A stretch of 64,000 nucleotides of DNA, from contig CM047814.1 in assembly GCA_026214975.1 (NCBI GenBank), forward strand, positions 18,375,541-18,439,540. Direction: 5' to 3'. This DNA is from Gentiana macrophylla. Its lineage: Eukaryota > Streptophyta > Magnoliopsida > Gentianales > Gentianaceae. A program made the position numbers and the translations under genes. The notes below the pieces were generated by a model that saw nothing but the letters and a program-made list of their open reading frames with translations, was not told the DNA's origin and did not search any database. Of this stretch, positions 21,984 to 33,224 are shown piece by piece (position 1 is the first letter of the stretch; every line of letters begins with the position of its first letter).

Positions 21984-22520
21984 CTCACAACCCCACCATC
22001 CCCGTCCCTACCTCACCTCATCTTGACATACCCCACTTATACCCTCACTCAACCAACCAGTGCCTCATTCACCTTCACTCACAATCTCACCGTTACTTCT
22101 AACTCCCTCTCACCCTACCTCACACCAATTCCCTACCCCTCCCACGACCACCCATCTTACTACCATAAACCCACCCTCATCCTATACCCACCATTACAAC
22201 ACCGGCCCTTACTTTACCTTAATGTTTACAATACTTCACCTTACTCGCACTTCACCTTAAACTCATACTCATCCTTATCCCTGCCCCACCTCAACATTCT
22301 TGCACCTACCCCCATTATATGTGCCCTCATCCTGACTTTACCCTCGCCCACCCCCACTCACCCTGCTCGTACCTACCCCCATTATATGTGCACCCTACCC
22401 ATATCTCTACCCCAGACCTACCTTCAACCCTATAGTAACCACTTCACCCTTACCAGACCTCTACCCCTACCCCCACCATACTCTCCATACTCTACCTACC
22501 CTGACTCATATGGGGTGACA
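21984..22520. repeat. Degenerate CCCTACC array (plus strand C-rich), array 1
   Basis: About 540 bp almost free of G, built from ACCCTCAC, CTACCCC, TACCTCACC and similar words of 5-8 nt. Apparent proline-rich ORFs are translations of this repeat. It begins exactly where the LTR fragment ends. Confidence 0.85.
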
Positions 22521-22734
22521 TGGGTGAGTAGGTTGTGTGTGGGTATATGTGGTATGTCGAGTCATGGGAGTGGGTTAATGGTGTCATTTATTGTTACATC
22601 TCATTTATTTAGTTTTCAAAAATAAATTTTCATTGCATCTTAATAAAATGTCATCATGTTTGATTACATTACAACCTTACTCAAAGGACGTAATTGAATG
22701 AAAAATCAATCTATTAGATATCATTCCCTCGATC
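22521..22734. other. Spacer, start of array flank
   Basis: It opens with a G-rich 'gggtgacatgggtgagtaggttgtgtgtgggt' stretch (22513-22570), then AT-rich unique sequence without a gene. Confidence 0.3.
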
Positions 22735-23276
22735 CAAACTAGTTATGAGAGTACCTTAGTTGGTGCAAAGTTCAAGGTTCGTTTATGTCTTCTTTTAGAG
22801 ATGTATGTACGTTAAAGCCTTTGTCTCAAATTTATCGGATGTGGTGTTGTGGAAGGCCATCGTTGGTGTCATGGTTTGGGCAATTTGGATTAGCAGAAAT
22901 AGTGTGTTTTCCTTTAAATCATATGTATTGGATCCTAGAGGCTATCTTTCGTGAAGTGCATTTCTTGTCCTTCTCATGGTTGTGGCATGTTAAAGGATTG
23001 ATGGTATCAAACTGGGAACGTTGGAAATCAAACCCTATGACAGCTATTTTCTAAAGATTATTTTTATCCATCGGCGTTATGTGTCATTTTTGCCCACTAG
23101 AGTGTTCTTGAGTTTCGCAATATTTTTGCTCATGGTCATATTCTGTTGATTGTGCATTAGTAATGCTGTTTACGATAGCGTTTGCTATGTACGTTGTTTT
23201 TTAACATTTTCAACTTCTCGTTGGTTTTGTTTTGAACCTTGATAAATATATTTCTTTGATTGTTCGGAAAAAAAAG
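22735..23276 (+). pseudogene. LINE 3' fragment with poly(A)
   Basis: One plus frame near 22840-22930 reads DVVLWKAIVGVMVWAIWISRNSVFSFKS. The pattern W-x-x-W-x-x-R-N-x-x-x-F is the C-terminal zinc/RNase-H-like tail of plant LINE ORF2. The region ends in 'tttctttgattgttcgg' followed by A8 at 23268-23276, the usual poly(A) end. It has 5' truncation, stops and frameshifts. It is a dead insertion, in plus orientation. Confidence 0.7.
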
Positions 23277-24790
23277 ATTTTATCCTTCTTCTTTAAGCCC
23301 AATTTTAAGTATTTGTTAGAAAAAATCTGGGGCCCAATAATCCTTAAGCCCATTAATTAATCTTTACTACATAATCTGTTATGTTATGTCGTTTAGTTTC
23401 CTCGAGTCTATCTTTTTTGTTTTTCACTTCGAATTTTGATGTTAATAAAGTCATGGTAACGTATATAACTGATATATTTTAACTATATGCATACCAGATT
23501 TTCATTTCTGAATAATCACTCGGTATCCGGAAAGGGTGCGTAACACCACGACTCACAACATTGGTGTCGTTGTGTAGTGAAAAAAACACGAGAGTTTGAA
23601 GGTTAACTATTCAGAAGTTTTACCTTCGACTTCCGTCAACAACATTGTTTAACATATAGAAGTTAGATAGTTGTTAGAACTTCCTGTTTTGGTACTAAAA
23701 GAGTTGTTAGACCTTTTTGTCAAAGTTTATTGGATCACCCAATTATAGAAGGAAAGCCATTGAATTTGCCCAAAGATGATGCTTTGAAAGATATCAATTG
23801 TATCATCAGTATCTTTTTGCCATGCATTCATTGTTTGTAAATCTTCAAAAATAAGGAAAATAACGTATAATGATTTCATGAAATCACCAGAACATTCTAA
23901 TGCATGTTTTGCTACAATGATTTTGTGATTACCATAGCAAACCACCTTTTAGTATCTTCCATGTGCTAATGATCAAGGTGGTTATGTCATTGTGGCATTC
24001 AATGATTATACTTCTTTCACAAGAATCACAACTGTACCATGAGATTCTTTTTGTGTTGAAAGGTGTCTCGATGAATTGTCGTTTTTTTCGGATGCCCCCA
24101 CTGATAAAATTTTATGTATCCGACACTATATACTAGTAGTACCCAGAAGTCTGCTGTGGTACCTCTTTCAAGATAGAGCTTGCTACTAGGCAAGCCCGGA
24201 CGAGCTAAATCTCCAAATTTTAGAACACACCTTCTTACTTTTAGGCTAGGGACTTAGGAAAACATATTGGTTCTTCTAGGTGTAGTATTTTTTTCACAAG
24301 TCTTAGGGATCCTTCCATAGTTGGATTGCTTGTGAATGTGGACTGCTAAATCGAAGCTTAAGCGATGTAATGGAAAAGACTTTCTCAAATGAATCGATTC
24401 TCATTCTCGATAAATCACTTATCCAATTGGGAAAAATGTTAGCACATTAACTGATGAAGGGGTTGCAAGGCTAGGGAAATGGGGATGGAGGGATTTGAGC
24501 GCTTATGTAGCTAACAACCACCCTCATAGTCGATTCATTTGGGTCGTCACCTTCTACCTAAAAAAGTATCCACGTGTATCTTTGTCATCTATTGAGCCTC
24601 ACTTCTTAAAGAAAATTGTAATCACCATTTATCAACCATTCACAAAATCACTGAGATCTTCGACTTAGCTCCCAAAGATAATCCACTTAGCCTTTTTCTC
24701 AACCTATACGGAGAATGCAACATAATGAAAGGGTTTTTAAGTCACAACTCTTAAGTAAAGATAGCCAGGGGAAATTTTTGCTATTAGCTC
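23277..24790. other. Mostly unique sequence without a recognisable gene
   Basis: A 72-residue minus frame at 23727-23945 (LECSGDFMKSLYV...DDTIDIFQSI) has no motif I know. 24120-24700 has short frames only. 'actcggtatccggaaagggtgcgtaacacc' near 23520 resembles the end of the solo LTR H1 (56318-56343), so a small Tekay-type LTR end may be present. Confidence 0.35.
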
Positions 24791-24794
24791 TTGA

Positions 24795-25080
24795 GTGATG
24801 AAGAGGGCGGGATAGTGGATTAAGGGTGGGTGGGATGGGGTAGGGTAGGGTAGGGTATGGTGCATATGGTAGGATTGGGTGGAAGGTGTAGGGTGCGCAA
24901 GGTGGGGTGGGCCTACCCCACCACACCACACTCTACCTATTATACCCACACATCCTTACCAACCACTCACCTTACCAAATACCCCAGCGCACCCTACCTC
25001 GTTACCCACCCTACCCCAACCTCCTCACTTTACCATACACCACTTTACCCTACCTCACCTTATCTTACTACCCTACCCTA
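24795..25080. repeat. CCCTACC array 2 with a strand switch
   Basis: 24800-24912 is G-rich (GGGTAGGGTAGGGTATGG), then from 24914 the plus strand is C-rich (CCTACCCCACC) until 25080. The two halves form an imperfect inverted repeat of 110-170 bp arms. Array 2 ends at the TG of GyE. Confidence 0.85.
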
Positions 25081-26656
25081 TGTTAAGGGTGATTTTATAT
25101 GATTTATATCATTATATTTTGTAATAATTTCCTCCATATTCGTATTATTTGCATAGAAATTAAGGGTTTAATCGAATTATTGAGCAGATGATTTTTAAAA
25201 GTCTTTAAGTGTAAAGTTGAGCTAATTTCGTGATTTTATTGGTAATTATCTATGGTTTTACACTTTGCATGTCTTTGTGGTTTTGCAGGTGCATAAACAT
25301 GTCATAATTGGAGATTTAATGGAAGGAGGAAGATGCAAGTTGAGGATTGGAATGAAGATTTGAAGAATCAAACGAGCGTTCACTACCCATGCAACCTGGA
25401 CTGGCGTCTGAAGTATTGAACTGGCGTCCAGGGTGGACGGACGTCTGAAGATATGGACGAGCGTCCAGGAGAGGAAATTTGATTCAGAGTTTTGAAGATT
25501 TCAGTGAACGAGCGTCCAAATTAAAGAAGGACGGGCGTCTGATCATGACTCGGCCCGACTCGAAGATTTCAAGCTAAGTGGACGGGCGTTCAGCTACTCG
25601 GACGGGTGTCCAGTCGGCCGACATAGCAGCACCGCCTTAAAATTCTATATATAGCTGCGTTATTTTCAACAATTCCATCATTATTCGAACCCTAAACCCT
25701 AGGGGCGGCCTAGCTGCGATTTTCATTAGTTTTTACTCAAAGTTTATGCTTTTAAATTTCTAGTTTAGATCAAACACTTTTATGTATTTTTATTCAAGTA
25801 ATTCGAGCTTCAAGGGGATGTTAAGAGGCTAGACCTCTATTGAACAAGCATTGTGAAGCCATCCGATCAACAATTCAGTTTCGTTCTCGATTGTCTTGTG
25901 AGTTTTTAATTCAAGTTGTTTCTTTATTATGTTTATCATGTTTTTATGCAATTTATATCGAAAGATCTTTGCATGTTGATTGTTTATATTGATGAGAATC
26001 ATGTTAAACCCTAGATCGTCATGATAAATAATAGATCTTTGGTCTAAATAACGAGAGTTATTAGGTTAGATTTCTAGGTTAGAAACTTATAAATTTCACA
26101 CCTTGGTTAGAAAGCGTTAATCTTTAGGATCGAAAGATAGAAGATTAATAGGCGAACTTGTCTAAGAAATTAGGAGTTCATACCTTGGCTAGGTGAATCA
26201 GAACTTGGTTAGGAATCACGAGATAATCGAGATAGAAATTGATTGTTGTAGGATAGGTGGATCAATAGCTTGTTCGTTCGTAAATTATTGATTAAATCAC
26301 TTGAACTTGAATTGCTTAGTAAATTTACAATCTTTATTTCATAATAGATTTAGAATAGATTTAGTTTAGATAATTTTGTTTGCAACCATATTTTCCTGGC
26401 TTTAGATCTCGATCTTCTGTCCAGTTATTCTTATTGCTAGTTTCGTTTTTCGTTTTAGTTTTCACTGTTTTATTTTTGTATCTTTTTAGTAGTAATCGTG
26501 ACATAGTTAGGTTAGATAATAAAAACTAGATTAAACAACCCCGATTCCCCGTAAGATCGACCCGGTATCAACCTTTATACTACGATCCCTACACTTGGGG
26601 TATACCGGATTTATAAATTTATTACTTGTTTATTTTCATTGCAAAAATCCGTGACA
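25081..26656 (+). repeat. GyE 5' LTR (1576 bp)
   Basis: It starts TGTTAAGGGTG after CCCTA, and ends GTGACA before the PBS. Nine words of the type (G)RACGRGCGTCY lie between 25371 and 25612, the clearest being GGACGAGCGTCC (25455-25466). They end just before TATA-like TCTATATATAG (25644-25654). The last 100 bp align with the inner LTR ends of GyA and GyB. Confidence 0.8.
25644..25654 (+). promoter_or_regulatory. TATA-like box in GyE LTR
   Basis: TCTATATATAG lies 33 nt after the last ACGRGCGT-type word. Its position is consistent with a U3 promoter and a start near 25680. Confidence 0.5.
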
Positions 26657-26662
26657 AGTTTT

Positions 26663-26680
26663 TGGCGCCGCTGCCGGGGA
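26663..26680 (+). other. GyE primer-binding site
   Basis: TGGCGCCGCTGCCGGGGA, 6 nt after the LTR end; one base different from the GyD PBS type. Element is plus-oriented. Confidence 0.9.
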
Positions 26681-26981
26681 ACCGGACGGTTGTCTAGTTT
26701 TTATTTTCGTTAGTAATTTAATTTAGATATTTTGTTTTTAGTTTCTGTTTCGCTTCTGTTCCAGTAAACGGGCGTCTAGAGTAGTGGACGCCCGTCCGGT
26801 CAAATTTTTATAACACTGTTCGATTTTTTTTACCAGATTAGGCGGCGTCCGGTTATCGAGCGCCCGTCTGTTCATTCTCGAGCAGGCGCCCGCCCAAGAA
26901 CTTGGACGCCCGTGCGCTGCCTCGCCACCACTGCCCCCTCTCTGTTCATTCTCGTTAAATAACTAGATTTGGTTTCGGTTT
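26681..26981 (+). other. GyE leader with palindromic words
   Basis: 300 nt between PBS and gag. It holds AAACGGGCGTCTAG (26766-26779), GGACGCCCGTCC (26786-26797), GGCGTCCGG...GCGCCCGTC (26842-26870) and TTGGACGCCCGT (about 26900-26911). These are the LTR word and its complement, repeated outside the LTR. No ORF. Confidence 0.7.
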
Positions 26982-28124
26982 ATGCAAACTCGGAGTCAAA
27001 AGGGGCCACTACTCTATACCCCTGACCTCGAGCGGACCATAGTCCGACCAAACAGGAGAAGGCTACGTTTTGCGGACCTCCCTGACGAAGAGAACACAGT
27101 CGATCGAGATATCGAGCAAGATCTAGCTCAAGAGATCGAAAATATAGTCATTATGGCTGCTGAAGATAGACGTACGTTGGCTGATTACGCCATGCCTGGC
27201 GAAGTCAAGGTCAACCCGGCTATCGTTCTACCAACCATCACTGCACCTACCTTTGAACTGAAACCCAGGCTCATTCAAATGATGCAGCATGCATCTATCT
27301 TCCACGGTTTTCAGTCAGAAAATCCTCATACTCACTTACACACGTTTCTAGAGATATGCGGTACAACTCGCATCCAAGGAGTAAGTGAGGATGCTATAAA
27401 GCTTAAACTGTTTCCATTTTCCTTACGAGGGGAGGCAAAAGAGTGGTACCACTCTCTCCCTTCTGAAACCATCACTACCTGGGCGGAACTCGAGAAAGAG
27501 TTCCTGAGTCAATACTTCCCACCTTCTAAGACAGCCCAATGTTTAAGTGATATTTTCACATTCTGCCAGAAGGAAAATGAGTCATTTTTCGAGTGTTGGA
27601 AGAGGTTTAAGTCTCTTCTTAGAAAGTGTCCCCATCATGGCTTGCCATTACAAAGGCAAGTCAATACTTTCTTCAGTGGATTGACCGAGCTCACGAAGGG
27701 CATTGTTAATAGTTCTTCTGGTGGGGCATTTTTAAGGAAAACACCTGAAGAGGGGTGGGCATTATTCGAGGATATTGCCAAATACAATTATGCCCCCTCA
27801 TATCAAGCTATCCAAGCACCTCCTCCTCCCAAGATCGAGGAGGTGAATATGCAAAGTCTGATCGCCTTGCGGCAAAAGCAAATGGCAGCTTCTCAAATTT
27901 CTCCTAATCCGATCAATCACAATTCTTCCTTTCAACAGAACTCTCAAGTTCTGTATTGTGAAAATTGCTGCCAGACTGGCCATATGGTTGGCCAGTGTCA
28001 ATTCATTTCCCCTTCGACTTATCAAGTTAACGTTGTTCATGATAACGGACAGTATAATCCAGTCACATGTCAAAACTGTGACAATGTGGGACATACATCT
28101 CGTTTCTGTCCTTTGAATGGATGA
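26982..28124 (+). CDS. GyE gag, 380 aa, intact frame with two CCHC zinc knuckles
   Basis: The start MQTRSQKG is the usual Athila-type gag start. The gag domain spans about residues 75-260: PTFELKPRLIQMMQ (89-102), KLFPFSLRGEAKEWYHSLP (142-160), WAELEKEFLSQYFP (167-180), CWKRFKSLLRKCPHHG (205-220). Two zinc knuckles are present: CENCCQTGHMVGQC (326-339) and CQNCDNVGHTSRFC (363-376), each C-X2-C-X4-H-X4-C with all ligands. The frame stops at 28122-28124, after which gag continues in another frame (Asn/Gln-rich, 28125-28490), so the frame is intact only up to a frameshift near 28110. Two knuckles are more than usual for this lineage. The role is RNA packaging in cytoplasmic particles. Confidence 0.9.
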   Translation: MQTRSQKGPLLYTPDLERTIVRPNRRRLRFADLPDEENTVDRDIEQDLAQEIENIVIMAAEDRRTLADYAMPGEVKVNPAIVLPTITAPTFELKPRLIQMMQHASIFHGFQSENPHTHLHTFLEICGTTRIQGVSEDAIKLKLFPFSLRGEAKEWYHSLPSETITTWAELEKEFLSQYFPPSKTAQCLSDIFTFCQKENESFFECWKRFKSLLRKCPHHGLPLQRQVNTFFSGLTELTKGIVNSSSGGAFLRKTPEEGWALFEDIAKYNYAPSYQAIQAPPPPKIEEVNMQSLIALRQKQMAASQISPNPINHNSSFQQNSQVLYCENCCQTGHMVGQCQFISPSTYQVNVVHDNGQYNPVTCQNCDNVGHTSRFCPLNG

Positions 28125-28743
28125 GAATCGTTGAAGTAACGCGCTTTCTCGGCCCGTCCAATCGAGGTTTAATAATCAATTCTCTGGCCAGAGTAATCCT
28201 CAAAACCAGGGTTTTAGTCAGAATCAAAATTTCAATCCAAATTCGAATTTTAGTCAAAATCAAAACTTCAATCGAAACCCTACTTACAACCAAAACCAGA
28301 ACTCCAATTTCTCCAATCAGAATCAAAGGTTCAGTCAGAATTGGCCTAACAATTCAAATCCTACATTTTAATCGGTCCAATGGCCTTATCCATGAGAACT
28401 TCCAAAACTCTCAAGGCCCTCGCACTCGAATGATATCCAAGCTGAATGGAGCTCCTTTCGGGAAGAGCAAAATAAAAACATCCAACTCCTGATGAGCACA
28501 AACAAGAATCTTGAGAGGCAAATAGGGCAATTGGCTGAACAGTTAGCTTCTCGACCCCCAGGGCAGTTGCCAAGCTTCACAGAAAAGAATCCAAAGGGTG
28601 GTCAAGTTGCTCAGGCCGATTTGAATAATAGCCAATGCACTGACCTGGTACCTTCAATTCCGTACGGTAGAGAAGAGGCCAGTGCGATGAACTTAAGGTC
28701 AGGTACTCAACTAAGTGGTCCCCCTCACCAGGGAAACCACTAA
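28125..28743 (+). pseudogene. GyE gag C-terminal tail
   Basis: 28121-28492 in a shifted frame is Asn/Gln-rich (NQNFNPN-type repeats in another reading). 28492-28743 opens MSTNKNLERQIGQLAEQLASRPPGQLPS and ends near AMNLRSGTQ, the standard end of Athila-lineage gag before protease. At least one frameshift separates them from the main frame. Confidence 0.8.
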
Positions 28744-29760
28744 CCCCTCCTGCCAACGATAAAGCAGGAGGGAAAGTCGAGCACCTACGTTCCCCTTGGC
28801 TGTAAGAGAATACTCAGGTGGCTGATCCCCTGAGAGGTGAAAGAGTTGGAAGTCCTCAGGTGGCTGAACCCCTGAGGAATGAAGAATCAAGTGAGAGTCG
28901 GGAGGTGATCCACGACTAGTAAGAAGAATGAAAAGGTAGTAAGGTGGAAGGACTTGGAAGACAAAGTCATCGGTTCATCCTCGAAGAAAGTCTTTTCGAG
29001 AGTGACTTGAACAAGCTTCCATTTCCACCTAGAAAAGCAACATCTCCTTGAATGAGGATAAAAAGTATGAAAAAGTGCTAAACCTTTTGAAAAATACTCA
29101 GGTTAATCTTCCATTATCCGAGGTTTTGGTGGAGATGCCTAAGTATACAAATTCATCAAGGATGTTGTTTCTTCTAAGAAGAAGTTAGCAGACATGGATC
29201 GGTTGATTGGTGAGGATTGCTCTATGATCAATTATGAAGATCTACCAATCAAGAGGGTGACCACTGGGAAATTTGTGCTCACATTCTTTGATGGGAGGCC
29301 TAGTCTTCCCAAACTCTTTATGTGACTGGGTGCATCCATAAGCCTGATGCCATTATGCCTGCGCAAGCGACTTAGGTTAGACAATCTTCTAGAACCCACC
29401 ACCATGAATCTTCAATTCGCGGATAGATCCTCTAAGAAATTTGTGGGAATATTAAAGGACGTGTTAGTTCAAATTGATAGATTTACCTTCCCGGTTGGTG
29501 TGTACGTTCGGACATAGAGAAGGATGAGAATGTCCCTCTAATTCTTGGAAGACTTTTCTGCTCTCTGCCAGAGCCCTCATTGACCGTGTGATGGTGGGCA
29601 AGTGACGATCTGAGTTGGTGATCAAGAGGTGAGTTACAATGTTTCCAAAGCTAGCCAGAGACCCTCTGAAAGACCGACCGGCTTCTCCATTGACGATATG
29701 TCTGATGACTTCAATGATTTCATGGAAAAGCAAGTCATGGTCATGGTAAAGCGAATCTGA
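28744..29760 (+). pseudogene. GyE aspartic protease region (decayed)
   Basis: Plus frames near 29210-29500 read DRLIGEDCSMINYEDLPIKR, then an LGASISLMPL box near 29315-29350 and LQFADRSSKKFVGILKDVLVQIDRFTFPV. The family box is CDLGASI; here a lost base gives a stop in front of LGASI (29323-29325, TGA). Protease is therefore broken at its catalytic Asp. Confidence 0.75.
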
Positions 29761-30085
29761 GCGACTAGTTGAGAAGTTTGAATAATCATGGTGTGGTGCA
29801 TCTAGAACAGTTAGAAGCTGAATTTGAGGAGGAGTTGTTGAAAGGAGAAGCTTTGGCAGTGGGACCACTAAGTAAACTCAGTGATGTTGAGTTGAAAAGT
29901 GGAGATCTTAAATCAAGTTTGGAAGACCCCCCTGCAGATCCGGTACTGAAGCCATTGCCTAAACATCTAAAGTATGTGTTTTTAAGAGAAGGTGACAAGC
30001 TTCCTTTAATTATATCTGCCAAGCTGTCTCGATTAGAAGAAATGAAGCTGGTAAACGTCTTGAGAAAAAATGAGAAAGCCTTTGG

Positions 30086-31246
30086 TTGGCAAGTAGGAGA
30101 CATCAGAGGATATCTCCTAACATCTGTATGCATAAAATCAAGACTGAAGAGGGTGCGAAATGTGTTAGACAGCCCCAGGGGAGGCTCAACTCTCATATGC
30201 AAGAGGTGGTCAAGAAGGAAATTATCAAGCTTTTAGATATGGGTATCATATACGCAATCGCTGACAGTGAAAGGGTATCCCCTACTCAAAAAGTTCCCAA
30301 GAAGGGAGGAATTACTATTGAGAAGAATGAGAAGGGGGAAGAAATAGCATTGAGGCTTGTTACTGGTTACAGAGTCTGCATTGATTACAGGAAACTCAAT
30401 GAGGTAACAATGAAATATCATTTCCCCCTTCCTTTCATTGATCAGATGCTTGAGCGTCTGGCGGGACACGCATTCTACTGCTTCCTGGACGGATATTCAG
30501 GATATTTTCAGATACCCATCGATCCAGTTGACCAAGAAAAGACCACTTTCACCTGCCCTTATGGTACATTCGCTTACAGGCGGATGCCATTTGGTCTTTG
30601 CAATGCCCCAGCTACATTTCAAAGATGTATGCTGGCTATCTTTGACGGGCTAGTTGAAAAGTGTATGGAAATTTTCATAGATGACTTTTCGGTCTTTGGT
30701 CAATCCTTCGATGATTGTCTTGACAATCTTGACCAGGTCTTATCCAGATGTGTGGAAAAGAACTTAGTCCTAAACTGGGAAAAGTGTCATTTCATGGTAG
30801 ATGAGGGAATAGTTCTTTGCCACAAGATCTCCGCCAAAGGTATTGAGGTAGACAGAGCCAAAGTAGAAGCTATCGAGAAGATGAGTTATCCTAAGAATGT
30901 GCGCGAAGTCAGAGGTTTTCTTGGACATGTCGGTTTCTATAGGAGATTCATTCAAGACTTTTCCAAGATAGCCAAACCCCTGTCTACACTACTTAAAGAA
31001 GACGTTGTATTCAATTTTGATGAAAGTTGCAAGCAAGCGTTTGAGGAGCTTAAAAGTCGATTAATCTCCGCGCCGATCCTTATTTCGCCTGACTGGAATC
31101 TCCCCATCGAGCTTATGTGCGATGCATCAAACTATGTTGTTGGTGTAGTCTTAGGACAAAGAATAAAAGGGAAATTCCAGGCAATCTATTACGCCAGTCA
31201 CACACTAAATCCGTCTCAAGTAAACTACACGACGACTGAAAAGTAA
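30086..31246 (+). pseudogene. GyE reverse transcriptase (386-aa frame)
   Basis: Athila-lineage RT. Motifs: RVCIDYRKLNEVTMKYHFPLPFIDQML (96-122), FYCFLDGYSGYFQIPI (130-145, catalytic Asp 135), RRMPFGLCNAPATFQRCM (165-182) and the catalytic box FIDDF (197-201, family form of YxDD). Then NLVLNWEKCHFMV, KGIEVDRAKVEAIEKM, FLGHVGFYRRFIQDFSKIAKPL and the start of RNase H (LMCDASNYVVGVVLGQ, YYASHTLNPSQVNYTTTEK). The frame stops at TAA 31244-31246 within TTEKE-L, the RT/RNase H joint, a single nonsense codon. The upstream part (29769-30236) holds the pol N-terminus in another frame. RT itself retains its catalytic residues. Confidence 0.92.
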
Positions 31247-31249
31247 TTA

Positions 31250-31828
31250 TTGGCCGTAGTCTTTGCTATAGACAAGTTTCGTAGTTACTTGTTGGGTGCT
31301 CAAGTGGTTGTGTGGACTGGTCACGCTGCTTTGCGATACTTGATGACAAAGAAAGAGGCTAAACCGCGCTTACTACGTTGGATACTGACCCTACAAGAGT
31401 TTGATGTCCAAATCAAAGACAAAAAGGGCAGTGAAAACATAGTGGCTGATCATGTTTCAAGAATGTTGAGTGAGGAAAAGGATGACCCTGACGATATAGA
31501 TCTTTACTTTCCTCTGGAAAATGTCATGCTTGTCGACGGTTGTGCTCCAGATGTTCCATGGTATTCTTCCTTCGTAAACTACCTTCATTCCCAATATCTT
31601 GATCCAGAATTGTCCTATCAGGAGAAGAAGAAATTCTTCTCTGATTTGAAAACATTCATTTGGGATGAACCTTACCTCTTCAAGATTTGTAAAGATGGTT
31701 TGCTGAGAAGATGTGTTCCTAAATCTGAGCAACGTGATATTATTGAGCAATGCCACAGTGGACCTACCGGTGGTCACTTTGGTCCTTGGAAAACCGTTGC
31801 TAAGATCTTTCAATCCGGCTTCTATTGA
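31250..31828 (+). pseudogene. GyE RNase H and integrase zinc-binding domain
   Basis: It continues directly after the stop: VFAIDKFRSYLLGAQVVVWTGHAALRYLMTKKEAKPRLLRWILTLQEFDVQIKDKKGSENIVADHVSRM (1-75). The usual TDHAAL reads TGHAAL, so one RNase H acidic residue is Gly. Then comes the integrase H2C2 start, CHSGPTGGHFGPWKTVAKIFQSGFY. The next codon, normally Trp, is TGA at 31826-31828; the C-C half ([11 protein letters not shown]) follows in frame. Confidence 0.88.
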
Positions 31829-32712
31829 CCCACGATCTTTAAAGATACAGAAGCCTTCTGTAAAGCTTGTGATAGGTGCCAACGAACCGGAGCTCTAACA
31901 AGGCGTTTTGACATGCCATTGAAACCCATTCTAGAATGCGAAGTTTTTGATGTATGGGGTATCGATTTTATGGGACCATTCCCATCATCTTGTGGAAATA
32001 AATACATCTTAGTTTGCGTGGATTACGTATGAAATGGGTGGAGGCTCAAGCCACGTCTCACAATGATCATAAGACGGTCATGAAGTTCCTAAAGAAAAAC
32101 ATCTTCGTGAGATTCGGGTGTCCACGCGCCTTGATTAGTGATGAAGGGACACACTTTTGCAACCGACCTCACTGAGAAAGTGCTTGAGAAATATGGTGTC
32201 CGGCATAAAGCGGCACACCATATCATCCTATGACTAGTGGTCAGGTTGAAATAAGCAACCAAAGTTTAAAGAAGATCTGAGAAAAGCGATTATCATCATA
32301 GAAAAGACTGAGTCTAAAGTTGGATGACATCTTTGTGGGCATATCGAACTGCCTATAAGACCCCCATGGGTACATCACCCTATCAAATGGTTTATGGTAA
32401 ACCATGCCACTTGCCAGTTGAGTTAGAGCATAGAGCGTATTGGGCCACGAAGTTTTTGAACTTCGATACCCAATCTTGTGGAAAACATCGATTGCTTGAT
32501 TGCATGAGTTAGACGAATTTAGACTTCAGGCCTACGAAAGTGCCAGGATAAGTAAGGAAAAGACGAAACTCCTTCACGATGCCAAAATCAAGAAGCGAGA
32601 ATTCCATGTTGGGGAACAAGTTTTATTGTACAATTCCAGGTTACATATGTTCCCTGGTAAGCTGAGGACACGATGGTCTGGTCCCTTTGAGATTGATCAA
32701 CCAAGTGTGTGA
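31829..32712 (+). pseudogene. GyE integrase core and C-terminus (broken)
   Basis: Pieces in order: [13 protein letters not shown] (31865-31905), [11 protein letters not shown] (first Asp, 31950-31985), ALISDEGTHFCN (second Asp, 32130-32165), and in frame 32324-32512 [38 protein letters not shown]. The frame 32500-32712 holds [45 protein letters not shown]...[15 protein letters not shown], the integrase C-terminal domain. Several stops and frameshifts lie between 32030 and 32320, in the region that should hold the catalytic Glu. Confidence 0.88.
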
Positions 32713-33224
32713 ATCACATTCAGATCAAACTGAAGCAACTGAATCAGAGGCAATCTGAGAAGGAGTTGAATCTGTGATAGCTGTTGAAGGATTTTGATCT
32801 CAGGAGCGACAAGGAAGACTGAATCATCAATCATCATTGCGCAGTCAGGAGTGATAGTCTTGTAGATTGTGAAGCTTGGGAAGCCAAAGGACAATCATAC
32901 TATTGTATCTGTGAAAACAATAGTGAATTCCTCCGATCATCACATGAGAAGAGTGGATTAAGGGATTACACCACCCTGAACCACTATAAGCCTTGTGTCA
33001 ATTTAATTTCTGCAATTTACTTTACAGCATTTATTTAATTTGCCTACATCATAACTCATATCTGTGATTGTCTAAACTGATTTGAAAACAACATAGTAAG
33101 AAGGGACTTATCCGCTACCCAAAAGCTTTTAAATAAAAGAAAAGTTTTTGAAACTCCACTATAGTCATTCACCACCCCCCCCTCTGACTATAGTTTCACC
33201 CTTCTCTTGGACCAACATTGGGGG
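32713..33224 (+). other. GyE 3' untranslated tail, truncated
   Basis: It has no ORF. It ends with 'ggaccaacattggggg' (33211-33226), the conserved word after pol in Athila-like elements. No polypurine tract or 3' LTR follows; CoF LTR sequence begins at 33219-33226. Confidence 0.6.

Noticed and set aside
21984..22520. Interstitial telomere repeats
   Set aside because: Words are CCCTACC/CTACCC mixtures without the CCCTAAA unit; no regular phase.
22023..22625. 200-residue Pro/Thr/Tyr-rich ORF
   Set aside because: It is a translation of the degenerate CCCTACC array, with matching low-complexity frames in other phases.
23727..23945. 72-residue minus-strand ORF as a host gene
   Set aside because: No motif, no start context or neighbouring exon evidence; left as unexplained spacer.
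24699..25124. Several 70-80 residue ORFs on both strands
   Set aside because: They lie in the CCCTACC array with its strand switch; repeat composition explains the open frames.
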